A DNA stretch of 64,000 nt from Isoetes taiwanensis (GCA_021234155.1 JAJEKV010000396.1:173242-237241); one strand, 5' to 3'. Numbered from the stretch's first letter, positions 1 through 11,112 are shown. The notes: generated by a model not told the origin, from the sequence alone. A program made the numbers and translations.

Positions 1-1
1 A

Positions 2-450
2 GCTTTTTGGCTGTGCATGGAACATTTCGCTGAGTTTAAGCTGCTTCCTAGCATAAAAAGCCCGCTTCTTGTTTTTAAGCAATGTTTTGTACCATTTGGG
101 CTTTACCCTAAGGCCCTTTGGAATCTGAGCCATGGCTTTTGTACAATCACTATCCCACCAAGAGTTATAAGGTCTGCCAGATTTTCGTGGCTTGGTAAAA
201 CCAAAACTATGTTTTGCAGCTTCAAGCATAACATCTACCAAGATTTTTGAATCTTCCGCTAAACTTCCTGCCCAATGGATATTACTCAGCCTGGTTTTCA
301 AAGCATTCTGATACACATCTACAGAAGAAAAAGAGTGTTGCCATGGACAAACAGGCTTGGAATGTTGCCAATATCTTAAACCCAATATCTGTTTAGCATC
401 CTCAAGACTTGCTTGCATATGCTGGAAGCTCATCCTTGATATGCTTAACA
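2..450 (-). pseudogene. LINE (non-LTR retrotransposon) ORF2 fragment
   Basis: The minus strand is open from about 450 to the window edge. The peptide has the linker found between the endonuclease and reverse transcriptase of plant L1-like LINEs: a Trp-Trp-Asp-Ser-Asp-Cys motif (near 150-165), then a basic stretch rich in Lys, Arg and aromatic residues (Lys-Pro-Lys-Trp-Tyr, then Arg-Ala-Phe-Tyr-Ala-Arg-Lys). This linker precedes the RT domain, which would lie outside the window. An in-frame Met is at 416-418, but the frame is open upstream of it, so this is an internal piece rather than a complete gene. It has the same orientation as the AlaRS exon and the Ty3 element and lies just outside the amplified segment. 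Assignment rests on motif recognition only. Confidence 0.6.
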
Positions 451-610
451 ACAATAGACTGAATTCTTCTCAAATCCTTAGGATCAATAGGTTTTCCTAT
501 CATTCAGAAACCATATAAGCATCATAAAATGCCTCAATCTCACAGGGAAAACTTAGGCCATACCATGCGAGAAGTCAAGTCGAAGCTTATCTGGGGCAAC
601 AGATGATCCC
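451..610. other. Unassigned sequence left of the array
   Basis: About 160 bp between the LINE fragment and the first amplified unit. I see no gene, RNA or repeat here. The amplified homology begins at 611, where the sequence becomes shared with 11128, 21768 and 40892. Confidence 0.4.
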
Positions 611-1862
611 TTCTGATCGACATGGTCGCCGAGAACCTCCTGGAGTATGCAGTAAAAAAATCATGCTTCACATATCAGCCATGTGCATGAGTCATGTAAA
701 GGGAGAATTTAATGGAGATGAATCTTGAGGGCATATTTCAAAAGATGTGTGCATGTATGATTAGGTGCAACCTTTGCTCGTCTTTTATAATCAATCTAAA
801 TCATGTGAAGATTGTTAATCTCAAGCATACAAGTTGCTTCTCAACTTATTGCTCCTCATGTTATAAAAGAATCAACTGGATAACTCATCACCTTAGCAAT
901 AACTTCATTACCAACATGAATCTGCTCATTTAAATCAAATAGTGCTCCTATGTGCAAGACATAACCCCCATAGATTTGCGTATTCTTTACTTCAAATGTT
1001 GCATTTGAAATCAACAATGCTCCACTGTCATAAATCTGTAAGCATACGAGGCACATACAATGCATAAGAATGTTGTATATAATACATTTTGACATCTAGG
1101 TTGCGAAAAGCGTAGCATCTTCGGACCCAAGGTAAAAGAATGGAACGTTTAGGAATGCCTATTGGGACACAAGTGAAGATGAACAAAAAAGAAAATATAT
1201 TCTTCAACCAAAGTCATTAGTCTCCTATCATTAGTCTCCTATTCTGGAGTAAGTACATTGTGCTCCAGGCTCGTGCTCCTGTGGCATCTTTTTGTGCTTA
1301 CACAGTTAGATGAGACATGTAAATTTTGTACTTTTTATCTGATTAATAAACTTTTTGGCTTTCGTCCTTCCAAAGTTTTAGCAAGATGTTTAGCCTCATC
1401 TCTGAAAGTAAGAAATGCTGGTGAGAAAAATGACCATGCATAAGCAATGATTTAAAAATAAGAAGTTCCATTTGTATTTTTGAACCAAGGTAAATTCTAA
1501 TGTTAGCACACTTTTTATGATGGAACTGCTAAAAGTAGATCCAGGCAAATAGACCACTCAGCAAGATTATTCAAAGGGTGTTAATGAATCCTGCTCCAAG
1601 ATAACAGAATGAAATGTCCAACTAAAGATCCATCTTCTTGTAGAAAAAGAAAGAGTGCAATATAAATACTAATGCATGCAGCAGATCATAATCAAACGCG
1701 AGTTGTTGAGCTATAGTTAAGACGGGCCTGGACATCGCGTTTAGATGTCTAGGTGTGCCAACACTTGATTTGTAGCTCGGATTCCCAGTAAGCTATGTGC
1801 CTTTGGATTTAATTCTGATGGCCTATAGGTGTTTATAGTCACTCTCGCAAGATTTAATCTCT
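611..1862 (-). repeat. Host-flank segment, copy 1 (AlaRS intron and exon)
   Basis: This 1.25-kb non-retrotransposon segment lies between the duplication breakpoint and the outer edge of the 3' LTR. Copies 1-3 are nearly identical and copy 4 differs mostly at CAG/CTG. It ends in TCTCT directly before the LTR, matching the five bases beyond the far LTR at 53940-53944, which marks it as target DNA rather than part of the element. Apart from the AlaRS exon at 892-1035 it looks intronic. A minus-strand peptide at about 1350-1443, following a good splice-acceptor-like sequence, is open but unrecognised. Confidence 0.8.
892..1035 (-). pseudogene. Alanyl-tRNA synthetase-like exon, copy 1
   Basis: A 144-bp exon on the minus strand encodes 48 residues in phase 0 and is bounded by CAG on its 5' side and GT directly after its last codon. 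The peptide includes Glu-Val-Lys-Asn-Thr-Gln then Gly-Gly-Tyr-Val-Leu-His-Ile-Gly and later Val-Gly-Asn-Glu-Val. This matches the segment that links the aminoacylation and editing parts of eukaryotic AlaRS. The usual Gly-Gly-Gln just upstream is replaced by Ser-Gly-Ala-Leu, which suggests divergence or a pseudogene. No other AlaRS exon was recognised, so a single exon cannot show whether a functional gene exists. Its function would be charging tRNA-Ala and proofreading. Confidence 0.7.
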
Positions 1863-2125
1863 TGTTTGGGGTCTGGGTTCGGGAACTCCTGCAAGACAGC
1901 CCTCTGTGAGGACCCTTGGATCTAATAGGAGAATCCGGGGACTATGTCACGCGGGATTTGCAAGAAAAACAAAGGAAAGGGAAAAGAAAGCAAAAGAAAA
2001 CAATGAGATCACAATAATAAGCTTCCTTGATGTCAACGAAGATACATGAGCTCTCGCAATCGAGAGAAAATTGAAATGAGACAAGACTCAAAACTCATCT
2101 AAAACTCATGTGCTAGCTCTACTCT

Positions 2126-2133
2126 TATATATA
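2126..2133 (-). promoter_or_regulatory. TATA box of LTR 1
   Basis: The minus strand reads ACTATATATAAGAGT here, a strong plant TATA box inside the LTR, oriented towards the retrotransposon genes. It is kept in all five LTRs (also 12646-12653, 23276-23282, 42394-42403 and 53609-53616). Transcription would start some 30 bp lower in coordinate. The LTR 1 copy drives outwards into the AlaRS flank. Confidence 0.65.
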
Positions 2134-2443
2134 GTACAATGGCCTTTGGCCCAATATAGACACTCTGACTGATTTCGGTGCCGACTCCTGGAAGGAGGCC
2201 TGATTTGCAGGAATGGTGGCGGTGCCTCTTGAAAAGCCTGAAATCACGCTGACGCTGATGCGGGCGGTGACGGGCCATCACTTGTTTGAGCGCCGCCTCT
2301 TGTTGACGCCAGGCGTGGTCTTAGTCTGCGTGGTCTGCTTGGTCTTCATTGGGCCTTTGACGATCGACCAAGACCTGGTTGTGGATCCTTGGCCTTGACT
2401 TGGTCCGTCAGATGCATGAATAGTCCTGTACCGGGAGGCACGG

Positions 2444-2689
<246 letters not shown>

Positions 2690-2691
2690 CA

Positions 2692-2701
2692 CTCCCCCAC
2701 C
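2692..2701 (-). promoter_or_regulatory. Polypurine tract, unit 1
   Basis: The minus strand reads GGTGGGGGAG and directly abuts the TG start of LTR 1. This is the expected plus-strand primer site for reverse transcription. The same tract adjoins LTR 2 (12975-12984), LTR 3 (23601-23610) and LTR 4 (42711-42719). It is absent beside LTR 5, as expected for a 5' LTR. Confidence 0.75.
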
Positions 2702-5700
2702 AAACGACACTTTCGGGGAGAAGAAAAGGAGGAAGTGCCGAGGGCGGGAAACCAAAGAAGCCGAAAGTGATCCTCTGAGGGAATGAGGATCGGCGCCATT
2801 ATGGTAATGGGCAATGAGGTCCCGGGCGTGTTTGAAGAGCGCCAGGAGTGTTGAGCCCAAGGGCAGGATCTGCATCAATGAGGAAGTGAGAGCGCACCAT
2901 GTCTTCGGCGGCAAAGATGTGCATCGAAGGAAGGAACGAACCGCACTCCATGAGAAGGCAAGGTCCGAGACCGAAGGCACTAACACCGCATTCGGGTTGC
3001 AAGAAAAGATTGACGCCGATTTAAAGAGCTTACCAGATGCATCCCGAGCAAAGACAAAACCAGCTTGACAAAGGAACAAGGGTCCGGTGAGGTGGCGGCA
3101 TTCTGTAAGAAAGTATCAAGGCCATGCAAAGCATCAGCAGGCTGTTGCCAACCACGCTCATTAGCAATATAGATCCAATTGGTATTTTGTTCCAAGGTGG
3201 CACGGCCGCCCCACCGTGAAGGGCCGGACAAAACGGGATCCCACCGCAGGATCCGCCGAGATCCGTGGAGGAGTCCACCCAAAGATGGCCATCCATGACC
3301 TTCGGCCCAAAAGGGAAGACGCCACCGAGGTAAGAAACCGGGGTGGAGGGGCACCCGGTGAAGCATATGGAGAAGGAGCCATGCCCGCGGGCGGTGGGCC
3401 GAAGCCCCGCCCCCGATTCATCGCATACAAGGCCGGGATCAAGAGCTTTGCAAGATCTATCCCATTCAGAAGAGAGAGAGTATAGACAGGAGGACTATCC
3501 CATCTCGCGGGTACCGCCTTGCTATCCGAATGGCACGCGAATTGATTGTAGCCCCGCCAATTGCTGCGATATAAACTTGGGCAAACGGAAGGTCCTCGGG
3601 ATGCCCAAGATTCTTTCGCGACTGCTCCAGCCGTTTCAGCTTGCCGAGAGAGGTAAATGATGAGCAAGCTCGCATGTACTCTTGATGAAGGGCGGAGTCC
3701 GATCATGATCCGCCGATAGGGTTGTCATCCAAGAGTAACCATTGAACCCGTGGAGTCACCCCCGAAAGTTCGATGTGGCCCGGCCACTTAAATTTGTCCC
3801 GGTATTAGCCGGATAGAAGTCATGGAAGATGTACACCATCGGCCGGACAACTCGGAAAGTGATTAAATCAGGGTCCTCGCAGTTGAAGGAGGTCGAAGAC
3901 CAAAAGTGCACAGAAAGCAAACCTTTGTCCGCTATTGAGAGGTCCGCCAGATCCGGAAAAATCCTCACCGCGCTGGGGACATCAACTCCGACCATCGGGT
4001 GGCGCATACCACTTGAAAAGAAAGTAGTGGCATCGGGCAACCACATAATCCGTAACCGGAAGGAATAGCAAAATCTACGGGCGCGGTGGATACCAAGATT
4101 AAAGTAGCCTTCCGTTTGGTTTGGGCCTCTTCAGCCAGATTGAACGCCTTTTCGGAGCTGATTTTCAAGATCGCTGGATCCGGTTGTCCTTTCTAACGTA
4201 AGACGGATCGATCACCGGACTCGCTTCGAGGAAGCATGGCATGTGAAGAGGATTGCCCGGAGTATTGAGGGCTAGCGTGGCAATCTCTTGGCCATCAACA
4301 ATTTTTCGCATTTTCGAGCCTCCATAAGCCGATCCCGAGGGACGCCAATTGAATGATCGGCGCGGGAAAGCCGAGCTTCTAAGGAGGTGAGGCGAGCATC
4401 ACGCTTCGGTCCGATCATGAACTTGAGTGCGGTAAGTCCGAGAAAGCTCGCATACAAGGTGTCAAGCTTAGCAATGTCTTTCTCCTTGTCACCCGTGAGG
4501 GTGTCCTTTGTCTTGTTCTCGCTCCAACAATTCCTGAATGGTGGTTTGTAATCGAGCCCGGCCGATCGCCAGCGTGCCGCTCGATCGTGGGCGCCTTTGA
4601 GATCCTCACGGCCCGTGAAAAGGCCTCGTGCTTTTCTTTGAAGCCGTGGTCTCCGAGTGTGAACTTTCGTGGTAGCAATTTGAAGGTCTGTTGAACCGCA
4701 TCGGAGGCCTCCAGGACGCTTTGAACTCCATTCATGAGAGCTTCCCGTGATTCTTGCAACTTGAGAGAAAGAAAGCCTTGAACATCCCGCTAATATTGAT
4801 ACGTGAGTCGGGCGAGGATGTGGAGGTGGAGGGCGGAAAAGGGCCGGGTTTGGGACGCCCGAGAGACATGACGAAGTGGAGGGCTGGCTCGTGAGGAGGA
4901 AGAGGAAACAAAGGACGCGTGTGTGTGGTCTTGTTGAACATGACCGAGAAACCCGGGCGGAAGGTGCAGCCCGTTGGTTTTGAGGAAGAGAGGCCGAGTG
5001 GAGGCATGAGAAATGGAAGGAGACACATGAACGTGAAGATAATGACTAATGAGAGCTTGAAGATGGCCACCCACCCAAACTTCGAGAGAGAGGAGGGGGT
5101 AGCCCGAAGGCATCTACTTTTGTAGGAGTCTCAGAGGAACAACATTTGTGGCCAATCAAGAAAGTGAGTGGAGCAGACGGGCCGGATAACCACATTGTGG
5201 AATGGTTTATTGATATGGGTGTTCTTGATAGAATACCCAAGGAATTTACCATAGAAACTTGACAAAGTGTCATGGGGCTTTGCAATATTGGCGAGGCGAT
5301 GCATGTTCGCTTGATATTGAAAGCGCCAAACTCGCTGGGACATCTATGTCCCGTAAAGCAGCCCAAGATAAAGAAGGTGTTTGCAAAGGAATATGGAATA
5401 CCCTCGTAAATCGTGGGCCGAAAGTAAGCAAGATCGTGGTTCCATCTACCACAGTAGCATATCCTTCTGGGCGGTTGACGATATTAGCAACAAACTGCTT
5501 CAATTGGTCCGGATTTGGTGCCGGAAGGTCCATTTGTGAGAATTCATAAAGCTTGTATGCTCCGCTAACTTCCCGACTCGGCCAACGAGGGCATTCCCAA
5601 AGATGGGCGCCAAGAAAAGAATACAGACTTAAAAAAGAGCCGGATCCCGTGGAGTAGAAGCTTGAAGGGTCGAGAATTTGGGTGCAGGAACCATGACGAA

Positions 5701-5720
5701 GAACGTCGCTAGATATGCGG
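2702..5720 (-). pseudogene. Accessory coiled-coil ORF, unit 1, start deleted
   Basis: Minus-strand remains of the accessory protein lie between pol and the polypurine tract. Conserved stretches are scattered over all three frames: the N-terminal domain at about 5130-5540, the Ser/Pro/Gln-rich linker at about 4790-5070, coiled-coil pieces at about 4270-4760, and the C-terminal region including an Asn-Trp-Ile-Tyr-Ile-Ala-Asn motif near 3165-3185. Compared with unit 2, about 350 bp are missing at 5713 (unit 2 15990-16350), which removes the 5' end of the ORF. Frame breaks are dense and many sit where unit 2 has CTG or CAG, so some may be sequence errors. Function unknown. Confidence 0.6.
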
Positions 5721-6268
5721 CGGGAGAAAAGATTCTGGAATTAGAAAGAGCCTTGCATTGCGAACACGCTGGCTTAAATTTTCGATTAGTCCACGCCGAC
5801 GTGTGGAGGTCCTCGGTTGGCTATATAAGACTAACAATGGTGGAAGCCGAGACATTTGGATGGCGCCAAGATGTTCCGGCCGGCCGGACCGCACTACAAG
5901 CGCACTATGCCGCCTAACCGCCCGAGTGGATTACTTGCAAGATGGATTGCTTGGACCTCGGCGGTGCCACAACCGGGCATTGCCATGGACGGGGGTGTGC
6001 CGGGATGGCTGAAAGCATCCCGATCCCCATACCAACGGGATGGAGGTGATTCTCAAGACTGGCTACTGGGACCCCGAAGCGTAATTACTACCACATCCGG
6101 CAGATCACCTCTGCTCCAAACCCGGAGTAGAGGGTTTTTCTCCTTAGGACTTAGTAGATAGGGCTCTCAGTCCCTTTTTGTAAATAGGGCTCTGCCCATA
6201 GCGGAAATAGATGGGCTCTGCTCACATTTTGTAAAAATTTCACCTCTATAATATAAAGATGCCGCTTG
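5721..6268. other. Spacer between pol and accessory ORF, unit 1
   Basis: No coding region recognised. A TATA-like sequence (ggctatataagac, about 5818-5831) is kept in all four units. At 6130-6235 lie three imperfect repeats containing gggctct on the plus strand, with runs of T or A between them, next to an AT-rich ctataatataaag. The placement, after the pol stop and upstream of the accessory ORF, fits a terminator, splice or internal promoter region, but the sequence alone does not decide which. Confidence 0.5.
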
Positions 6269-7539
6269 TTAGTCACTATCTGTTGTGTCTGTGTCTGGAA
6301 CAGCATCTGGTGGATGATTGTCACTTTCTGTTGTATGAAATTGTTTGAGGCAAAAGCCATTAACTAGTGTAGGTAATGGGGTGCCATCTAATTCGGCCAG
6401 CTTGAAAACGCTGGGTTGCACTACTTGAACAATTTGATAAGGACCAAGCCATCGAAACTTTAACTTGCCCGGAAAATTTTTGTAACGGGAATCATAAAGA
6501 AGAACCAAATCTCCTTCTTTGAATGTTTTTGTCTTAAGTCGTTTGTCATGTAATGATTTTCAGAATCATGGCCATGAAGAACACGAATGTAAGCATCACG
6601 CCGAAGTTCATCCAACTGTTCCAATTGATAAACCCTTTCCTTGAGTGCAGCAGATGGATTATGGGCTGTAGCAAGTTGAAAACGGAGAGTTGGAAGAATG
6701 TATTCAAAAGGCATGAAAGCTTCTTGACCATAAACCAGTTTGAAAGGATTGTGACCCGTAGCTATTTTGAAACTAGTTTGTAAGCCCAAAGAACAAGAGG
6801 GCAACTTTTCCCGCCAACTGCGGACGATGGAAGCGCCACAAATTTTCTTGAGAACCGCGGATGAGTGTTTTGTTGGTACTTTCAGCCGCCATTTCCTTGA
6901 GGATAATAGGGTTGAGCATGTAGAGGACCTTGGCCGCGGCCGGGCGGCGGTGTTGTCCGAAGTGCACAAGCTTCGCCCATTTGGTAGCATAACTGTGATG
7001 ACCAAAATATAGTAACCTGCAGGTGTCCACGGGAATGGGTCCATGGGCCCCACAAAATCCATTCCCCATTTGCTAAAGGAATGTGGCGGCAACCGGGCGC
7101 CAATGGAAGACCATCACGTCGGTTTTCCCACACGCATGACAGACGCCACACGGCGCGAGCATAAGCGTGGGCATCTTTGAAGAGCATGGGCCAGAAGTAT
7201 CCCCGCCAAAAGAATTTTGCGCGTCGCGGGCGCCACCACTAAAATGACCACCACCAAGCCCGCCGTGAGCTTGGCTTAACAATATCGCACCTCGTGAGGG
7301 AGGACACAACGCCTCGAGGACCATGTCTTTGCCGCGGCGTTTGTACAAAATGGCCTCCAAGAACCATGGTATAGTCACGGACCTCACCGAGAAACCGACG
7401 GTGGGGAGCCAAGCTTTTCCTCGAGAGAGGTCGGATCGGCGGGAGGAAGAGCACCACCTGAGAAGATATTGCCGAAAAGTTGTGAAACCAATGGAGCGCG
7501 GGCCGCGACTGTGAATAATTGAGCGCCTGGAAAGGTATC
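6269..7539 (-). pseudogene. Integrase domain, unit 1 (core-deleted)
   Basis: The C-terminal part (6269-6508) has the Gly-Pro-Tyr-Gln-Ile-Val and Val-Asn-Gly-Phe-Cys-Leu-Lys motifs of Ty3/gypsy integrases without a chromodomain. The core has Trp-Gly-Met-Asp-Phe-Val-Gly-Pro with the first catalytic Asp, and a Gln-Gly-Asn-Gly segment. Between them, at 6910-6922, about 130 bp are missing that in unit 4 encode the second catalytic Asp; the frame shifts at the joint. The zinc-binding His-His-Cys-Cys region lies around 7190-7340 and is frame-broken. The protein cannot be an active integrase even if sequence errors are allowed for. Confidence 0.75.
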
Positions 7540-7945
7540 CAAACACCGTGGGACGGATCATCCGCGGTGGATGCGGAAAGATAATCAGGCACCACATGAG
7601 ATTTGCCTGCCTTATGAACAATTTCAAAGGGAGTGAACTCTTGCAGAAGGAGGACCCAACGAGCAATTCTACCCGTGGGCGTGGCTTTGTTGATCAAATA
7701 AAGAAGAGCTTGATGATCAACAAAGAACTTGATCTGGCTTCCCAGCAAATAATGTCAGAAATGTTGGACACAAAAGACTAAGCCCAAGGCTTCCCGTTCC
7801 GTGGCAGAGTAGTTGCCTCAGCAGGATTGAGTTTCCGGCTGGCATAGCGGATTGGTTTATCCGTGGTTTCATCATAGGCCTGAGAGAGAACAGCACCAAT
7901 TGCAAAGGCAGAGACATCAACATGAACATGGAAAGGCCTGGCCCA
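7540..7945 (-). pseudogene. RNase H domain, unit 1
   Basis: Directly downstream of RT in the polyprotein. The N-terminal strand has His-Val-His-Val-Asp-Val-Ser-Ala-Phe-Ala-Ile-Gly with the first catalytic Asp, followed by Ala-Ser-Arg-Lys-Leu-Asn. The later part has Phe-Phe-Val-Asp-His-Gln-Ala-Leu and ends at Pro-Asp-Tyr-Leu-Ser. One frameshift near 7780 separates the halves. It would degrade the RNA strand of the RNA-DNA hybrid during reverse transcription. Confidence 0.8.
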
Positions 7946-8850
7946 TTGAGGAGGAACAAGGACCAGGGCCTGGGTAAGTAACAGCTTCAACTTCTGAAAA
8001 GCAGCTTCCGCTTGAGAATTCCAAGCCCAAGTGGATTCATCACCCGTGAGTTTATGAATGGGGTCAGCTATAGCTGCAAGTCCAGGAATGAAGGTGGAAT
8101 AGTAATTTACCTTACCCAGGAAAGAGCGTGTCTCTTTGATATTAGACGGTGCTTGAGCTTTCAGTACACAACTGATTTTAGCGGGATCCGTGGTGATGCC
8201 TTCTTTACTGACCACATGACCCAACAGAACGCCTGAGGTGACGCAGAAGGTGCACTTCTCAGGATTGAGACTAATGCCAGATTCATCACATTTTGGAAAG
8301 ACAAGCTCCAATTTGTCCAAGTGATCATCCATGGAGCTGTAGGCAGAAAAATCATCTTGGAAGATCTGAAGAAAAGGTTGATCCCTCATAAAGTCTTGAA
8401 AGACAGAGAGCATGATGCGCTGAAAGGTTGAAGGAGAGTTTGACAAGCCAAAAGGGACCACCTTGTAGGCAAAAGTGCCCCACGGGGTGGTGAAGGTAGT
8501 TTTGAGTTGATCTTCTTGCTTGATAGAAATTTGATTGTACCCAGAAAAACCATCCATGAAAGAGTACATCTCATGACCAAAGAACTTCTTCAAGAACCTA
8601 GTCTGTGAAGGGAAGCGGAAAATGATCACGCCCGTGGGTTTGATTGAGTTTTTCAGAATCCACGCAAACGCCGGATCTTACCATTATGTTTGAGAGCAAT
8701 GACAATGGGGCTCACCCATTCGTAATGTTTGACCTCATAAATCAGCCCCAGCCAAGTGTTTGTCAATTTCAGCCTTGACGCGGTCACGGTAATTTGGGTT
8801 GAGCCTGTACTGTCGTTGCTAGATTGGGCGGGCATCAAGTTTGGTAGGAA
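7946..8850 (-). pseudogene. Reverse transcriptase domain, unit 1
   Basis: The frame at 7778-8629 gives 283 residues and covers most of RT. Motif A is Phe-Met-Asp-Gly-Phe-Ser-Gly-Tyr (catalytic Asp at residue 26), the template-grip region is Phe-Gly-Leu-Ser-Asn-Ser-Pro, and motif C is Phe-Gln-Asp-Asp (residues 90-93). Then follow Leu-Gly-His-Val-Val and the thumb motif Phe-Leu-Gly-Lys-Val-Asn-Tyr-Tyr. The N-terminal fingers region (Val-Ser-Pro-Ile-Val-Ile-Ala) is in another frame at 8653-8838. Phe-Gln-Asp-Asp is unusual against the common Tyr-x-Asp-Asp, and it occurs in all four units. Reasonably intact apart from frame breaks. Confidence 0.85.
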
Positions 8851-9496
8851 TGGTGAGTTCCCCCAATTCTTTTTTTATACCTCGAAGGTCTTTATAGCTC
8901 CAAGCAAAAAGATGTTTGAATTTCTTGAACAGCGTCACAGCGCGTGCTTTATAAGTAGGTGGAAGTTTAGCAGCTAAGCGGACTGGTTGATTGTTTCCAA
9001 TGTCCACTATTTCCACTTCTGGAGTTTGAATGTGAGGAACAACCTCCGTGTCCTGAACCTGATGAGCAGGAGGCTGAAGCATGACGGGAGGAGCAGCATT
9101 TTGCGTGGTGAAGAAAAGAGGCTGCTGAGCATCATCAAGCAAGGGTTGCTTCATGACGGCATGAACGTCAACTGTCTCTGAAGAAGAAAGTGGGTCAGAA
9201 AAATGATCAAGTCGTTGAATGCGATTGCAGGAAGCCAGGTAAGGGTCCAAAAGAGCTGCCACAGCCTGGTCCTGATCGAGCGTCATGTCACCCCAAGGAT
9301 CAGCATACTCAGGATAAGATGAGAGAGGGAGACCCGCTGGAGGAGCTTGAACATGATAAATGTTTTGTGCTTCTTCAGAGTCAGTGTCGGAGATGGAAGG
9401 TTCAGCATTTTCGACAGAGATCAATTGGCCAGTTTCCAGATCCATTGTGGCATTGAGATGGCCATCGGTGATAACAAGTTGGTCCGCGGGCCCCAA
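8851..9496 (-). pseudogene. Protease-RT linker, unit 1
   Basis: An acidic, Pro/Gln-rich linker of about 215 residues in the polyprotein (frame 8819-9496). It ends in Leu-Phe-Lys-Lys-Phe-Lys-His-Leu-Phe-Ala-Trp-Ser-Tyr-Lys-Asp-Leu, the helix that usually precedes RT in plant Ty3/gypsy elements. No catalytic motif. Unit 1 keeps it open over its full length, unlike units 2-4. Confidence 0.65.
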
Positions 9497-9859
9497 GAAT
9501 GAATACTCTTAGCCCCGGGCGGAGAAAAAGGGCGCCCAACCAAAGATTTCATAATCACCGTGATCTTCTCCTCGCTTCCAAACACCAAATTCCAAGGGGA
9601 ATTTGAGATCTCCAATGCTGATGTGGAGAAGAGGAGTGACGCCTTGAGGGCGCGTGATATGGCCATTTGCCAACTTGATGTCATAAGGGGCACGGTATAA
9701 TTGTTTGATGCCCAATTGCTTTCTGAGTTTATCAGTAATGAGATTGACAGCACTACCACCATCAATTTGGACATGATTGATATGTTGATTGCCCACCGTG
9801 GCATGCACCGTGGGTGTTGAAGTTGCAACAGCTCCAACAAGAACCGTGGGAAGAGGTAA
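9497..9859 (-). pseudogene. Aspartic protease domain, unit 1
   Basis: The C-terminal third of the 357-residue frame at 9509-10582. The active-site loop is Gln-Ile-Asp-Gly-Gly-Ser-Ala-Val-Asn, catalytic Asp at residue 273-274 (codon near 9761-9766). It has Asp-Gly-Gly instead of the retroviral Asp-Thr/Ser-Gly, a form seen in Tat-like plant elements. The second signature, Leu-Val-Gly-Arg-Pro-Phe, is in the neighbouring frame at about 9530-9550, so a frameshift lies there. It would cut the Gag-Pol polyprotein. Confidence 0.75.
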
Positions 9860-11112
9860 CTGATCTTTGAGAGCCGGACAGAGTTTCAAAATGGTGGCCA
9901 GGCTCAAAGGAATCTTGATCTTGGCAAGTTCTTCCTGAAGTTCCAAAGGAACATGTGAAAAGGGATCCACAGGGTCCAATGGAGCTGGGGACTGTGGTAA
10001 AGAAGCAGAGACTTCTTTGAGAAGCTCGACCTCAGCAGCAATATTGGGATATGGCTGAGAGCGTGCACTGGTGGAGGATGACGGTGCTGCCTGACGCTGC
10101 TGAGCTCGCGTGGTGGCATGAACATTTGCCAGGGTTCGACCTTCGGCAGCCTGCATGAGTTTCAGAATACTTTGTCTCACTTTAGGCATGACATGAGGCA
10201 TAAATTTGTCCAGATCAGGTGCGAAGTGAACTTTTTTATCATCATCATGAGGGACAGTTTCCACAGCAAAAGCAGGTTGGGTGTCCTGTGGAATGATGGT
10301 CAAAGGGCGTGAAGCCCGTGTGTGACGCGAGACAAGACCAACCCAATTGGACTGTTGGACAGGAGGGTTGAGAGCCTGATAAATATCCTCCTGAGCTTGT
10401 TGATCCATAGGATTGGAAGTAGACGCAGCTTGCTGAGGTCGCCGAGGGGGCTTCCTCAAAACAGGACGAGGGCCCTGTTTACCGTTGGCCACCCAGAGTT
10501 GATAAGCCGTGAGGCGGACAGAAGCGGGTTGATTTGAACCCGGAAGGTGAGCTTGAACTTGAGGAAGTTGAGGACACGCCATGGTGGTGTGACCCCATTC
10601 ATGGCAATGATAACATTGAGCTTTGGAAGGATCAAAGGGAGGGCGGTTGCCTTGTCCCCGTGGCTGCTGAGATTGCTACTGTTGTTGATACTGTGGCTGT
10701 TGTTGAGTTGTATATTGCTGAGGCGGATATGACTGCTGTTGTTGAGGGGTGGTCTGGACTTGAAAGACCATTTTATTACGAAAAGGTGTAGGATGAGATC
10801 GCGTGCATTCTTCCGTGGCATGATTGCGCATATTGCATCGTTTACAATGAGGAGGTCCATTGGAGGCATTGCATTCATTTGCCAGATGACCTTGATATTT
10901 ACAAATGGTACACCAGATGTGAGCGCGTTGTGGATTGGCTTGCTGAGGTTGAACAGAGTTCTGAGGAACCATGACGGGGGGCATGAAAGGTAGTTCCTGT
11001 AGAGCAACACCTCGAGAAGAAACATTGACCGAGTGATTGACCAGTTCAATGGCCTGCTCCAGAGACTTGGGACGTAGGTATTCTGTCATGAGTTGAATGG
11101 CAGGAGGAAGGC
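9860..11112 (-). pseudogene. gag 3' part with zinc knuckles, unit 1
   Basis: The C-terminal part of Gag. Three CX2CX4HX4C zinc knuckles: two close together (about 10840-10960; Cys-Thr-Ile-Cys and Cys-Lys-Arg-Cys), then a Gln-rich linker, then a third (Cys-Tyr-His-Cys, about 10573-10616). Gag and protease share one frame here, so they are probably made as a single Gag-Pol. The frame is cut by TAG at 10676-10678, where unit 2 has CAG. The N-terminal part of gag, still present in unit 4 above 52291, is missing because of the duplication joint at 11112. Nucleocapsid role: packaging element RNA. Confidence 0.75.

Noticed and set aside
611-1862. AlaRS fragment transduced inside the retrotransposon
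   Set aside because: The TCTCT duplication puts this segment outside the LTR, and the last unit has normal gag at the corresponding place. It is duplicated target flank, not captured cargo.
6269-6508. Chromodomain at the integrase C-terminus
   Set aside because: The frame ends soon after the Val-Asn-Gly motif with an acidic tail; no chromodomain aromatic residues are seen.
10456-11049. Minus-strand 197-codon ORF overlapping gag
   Set aside because: It is a second frame of the gag zinc-knuckle region; the knuckle cysteines are in the other frame.
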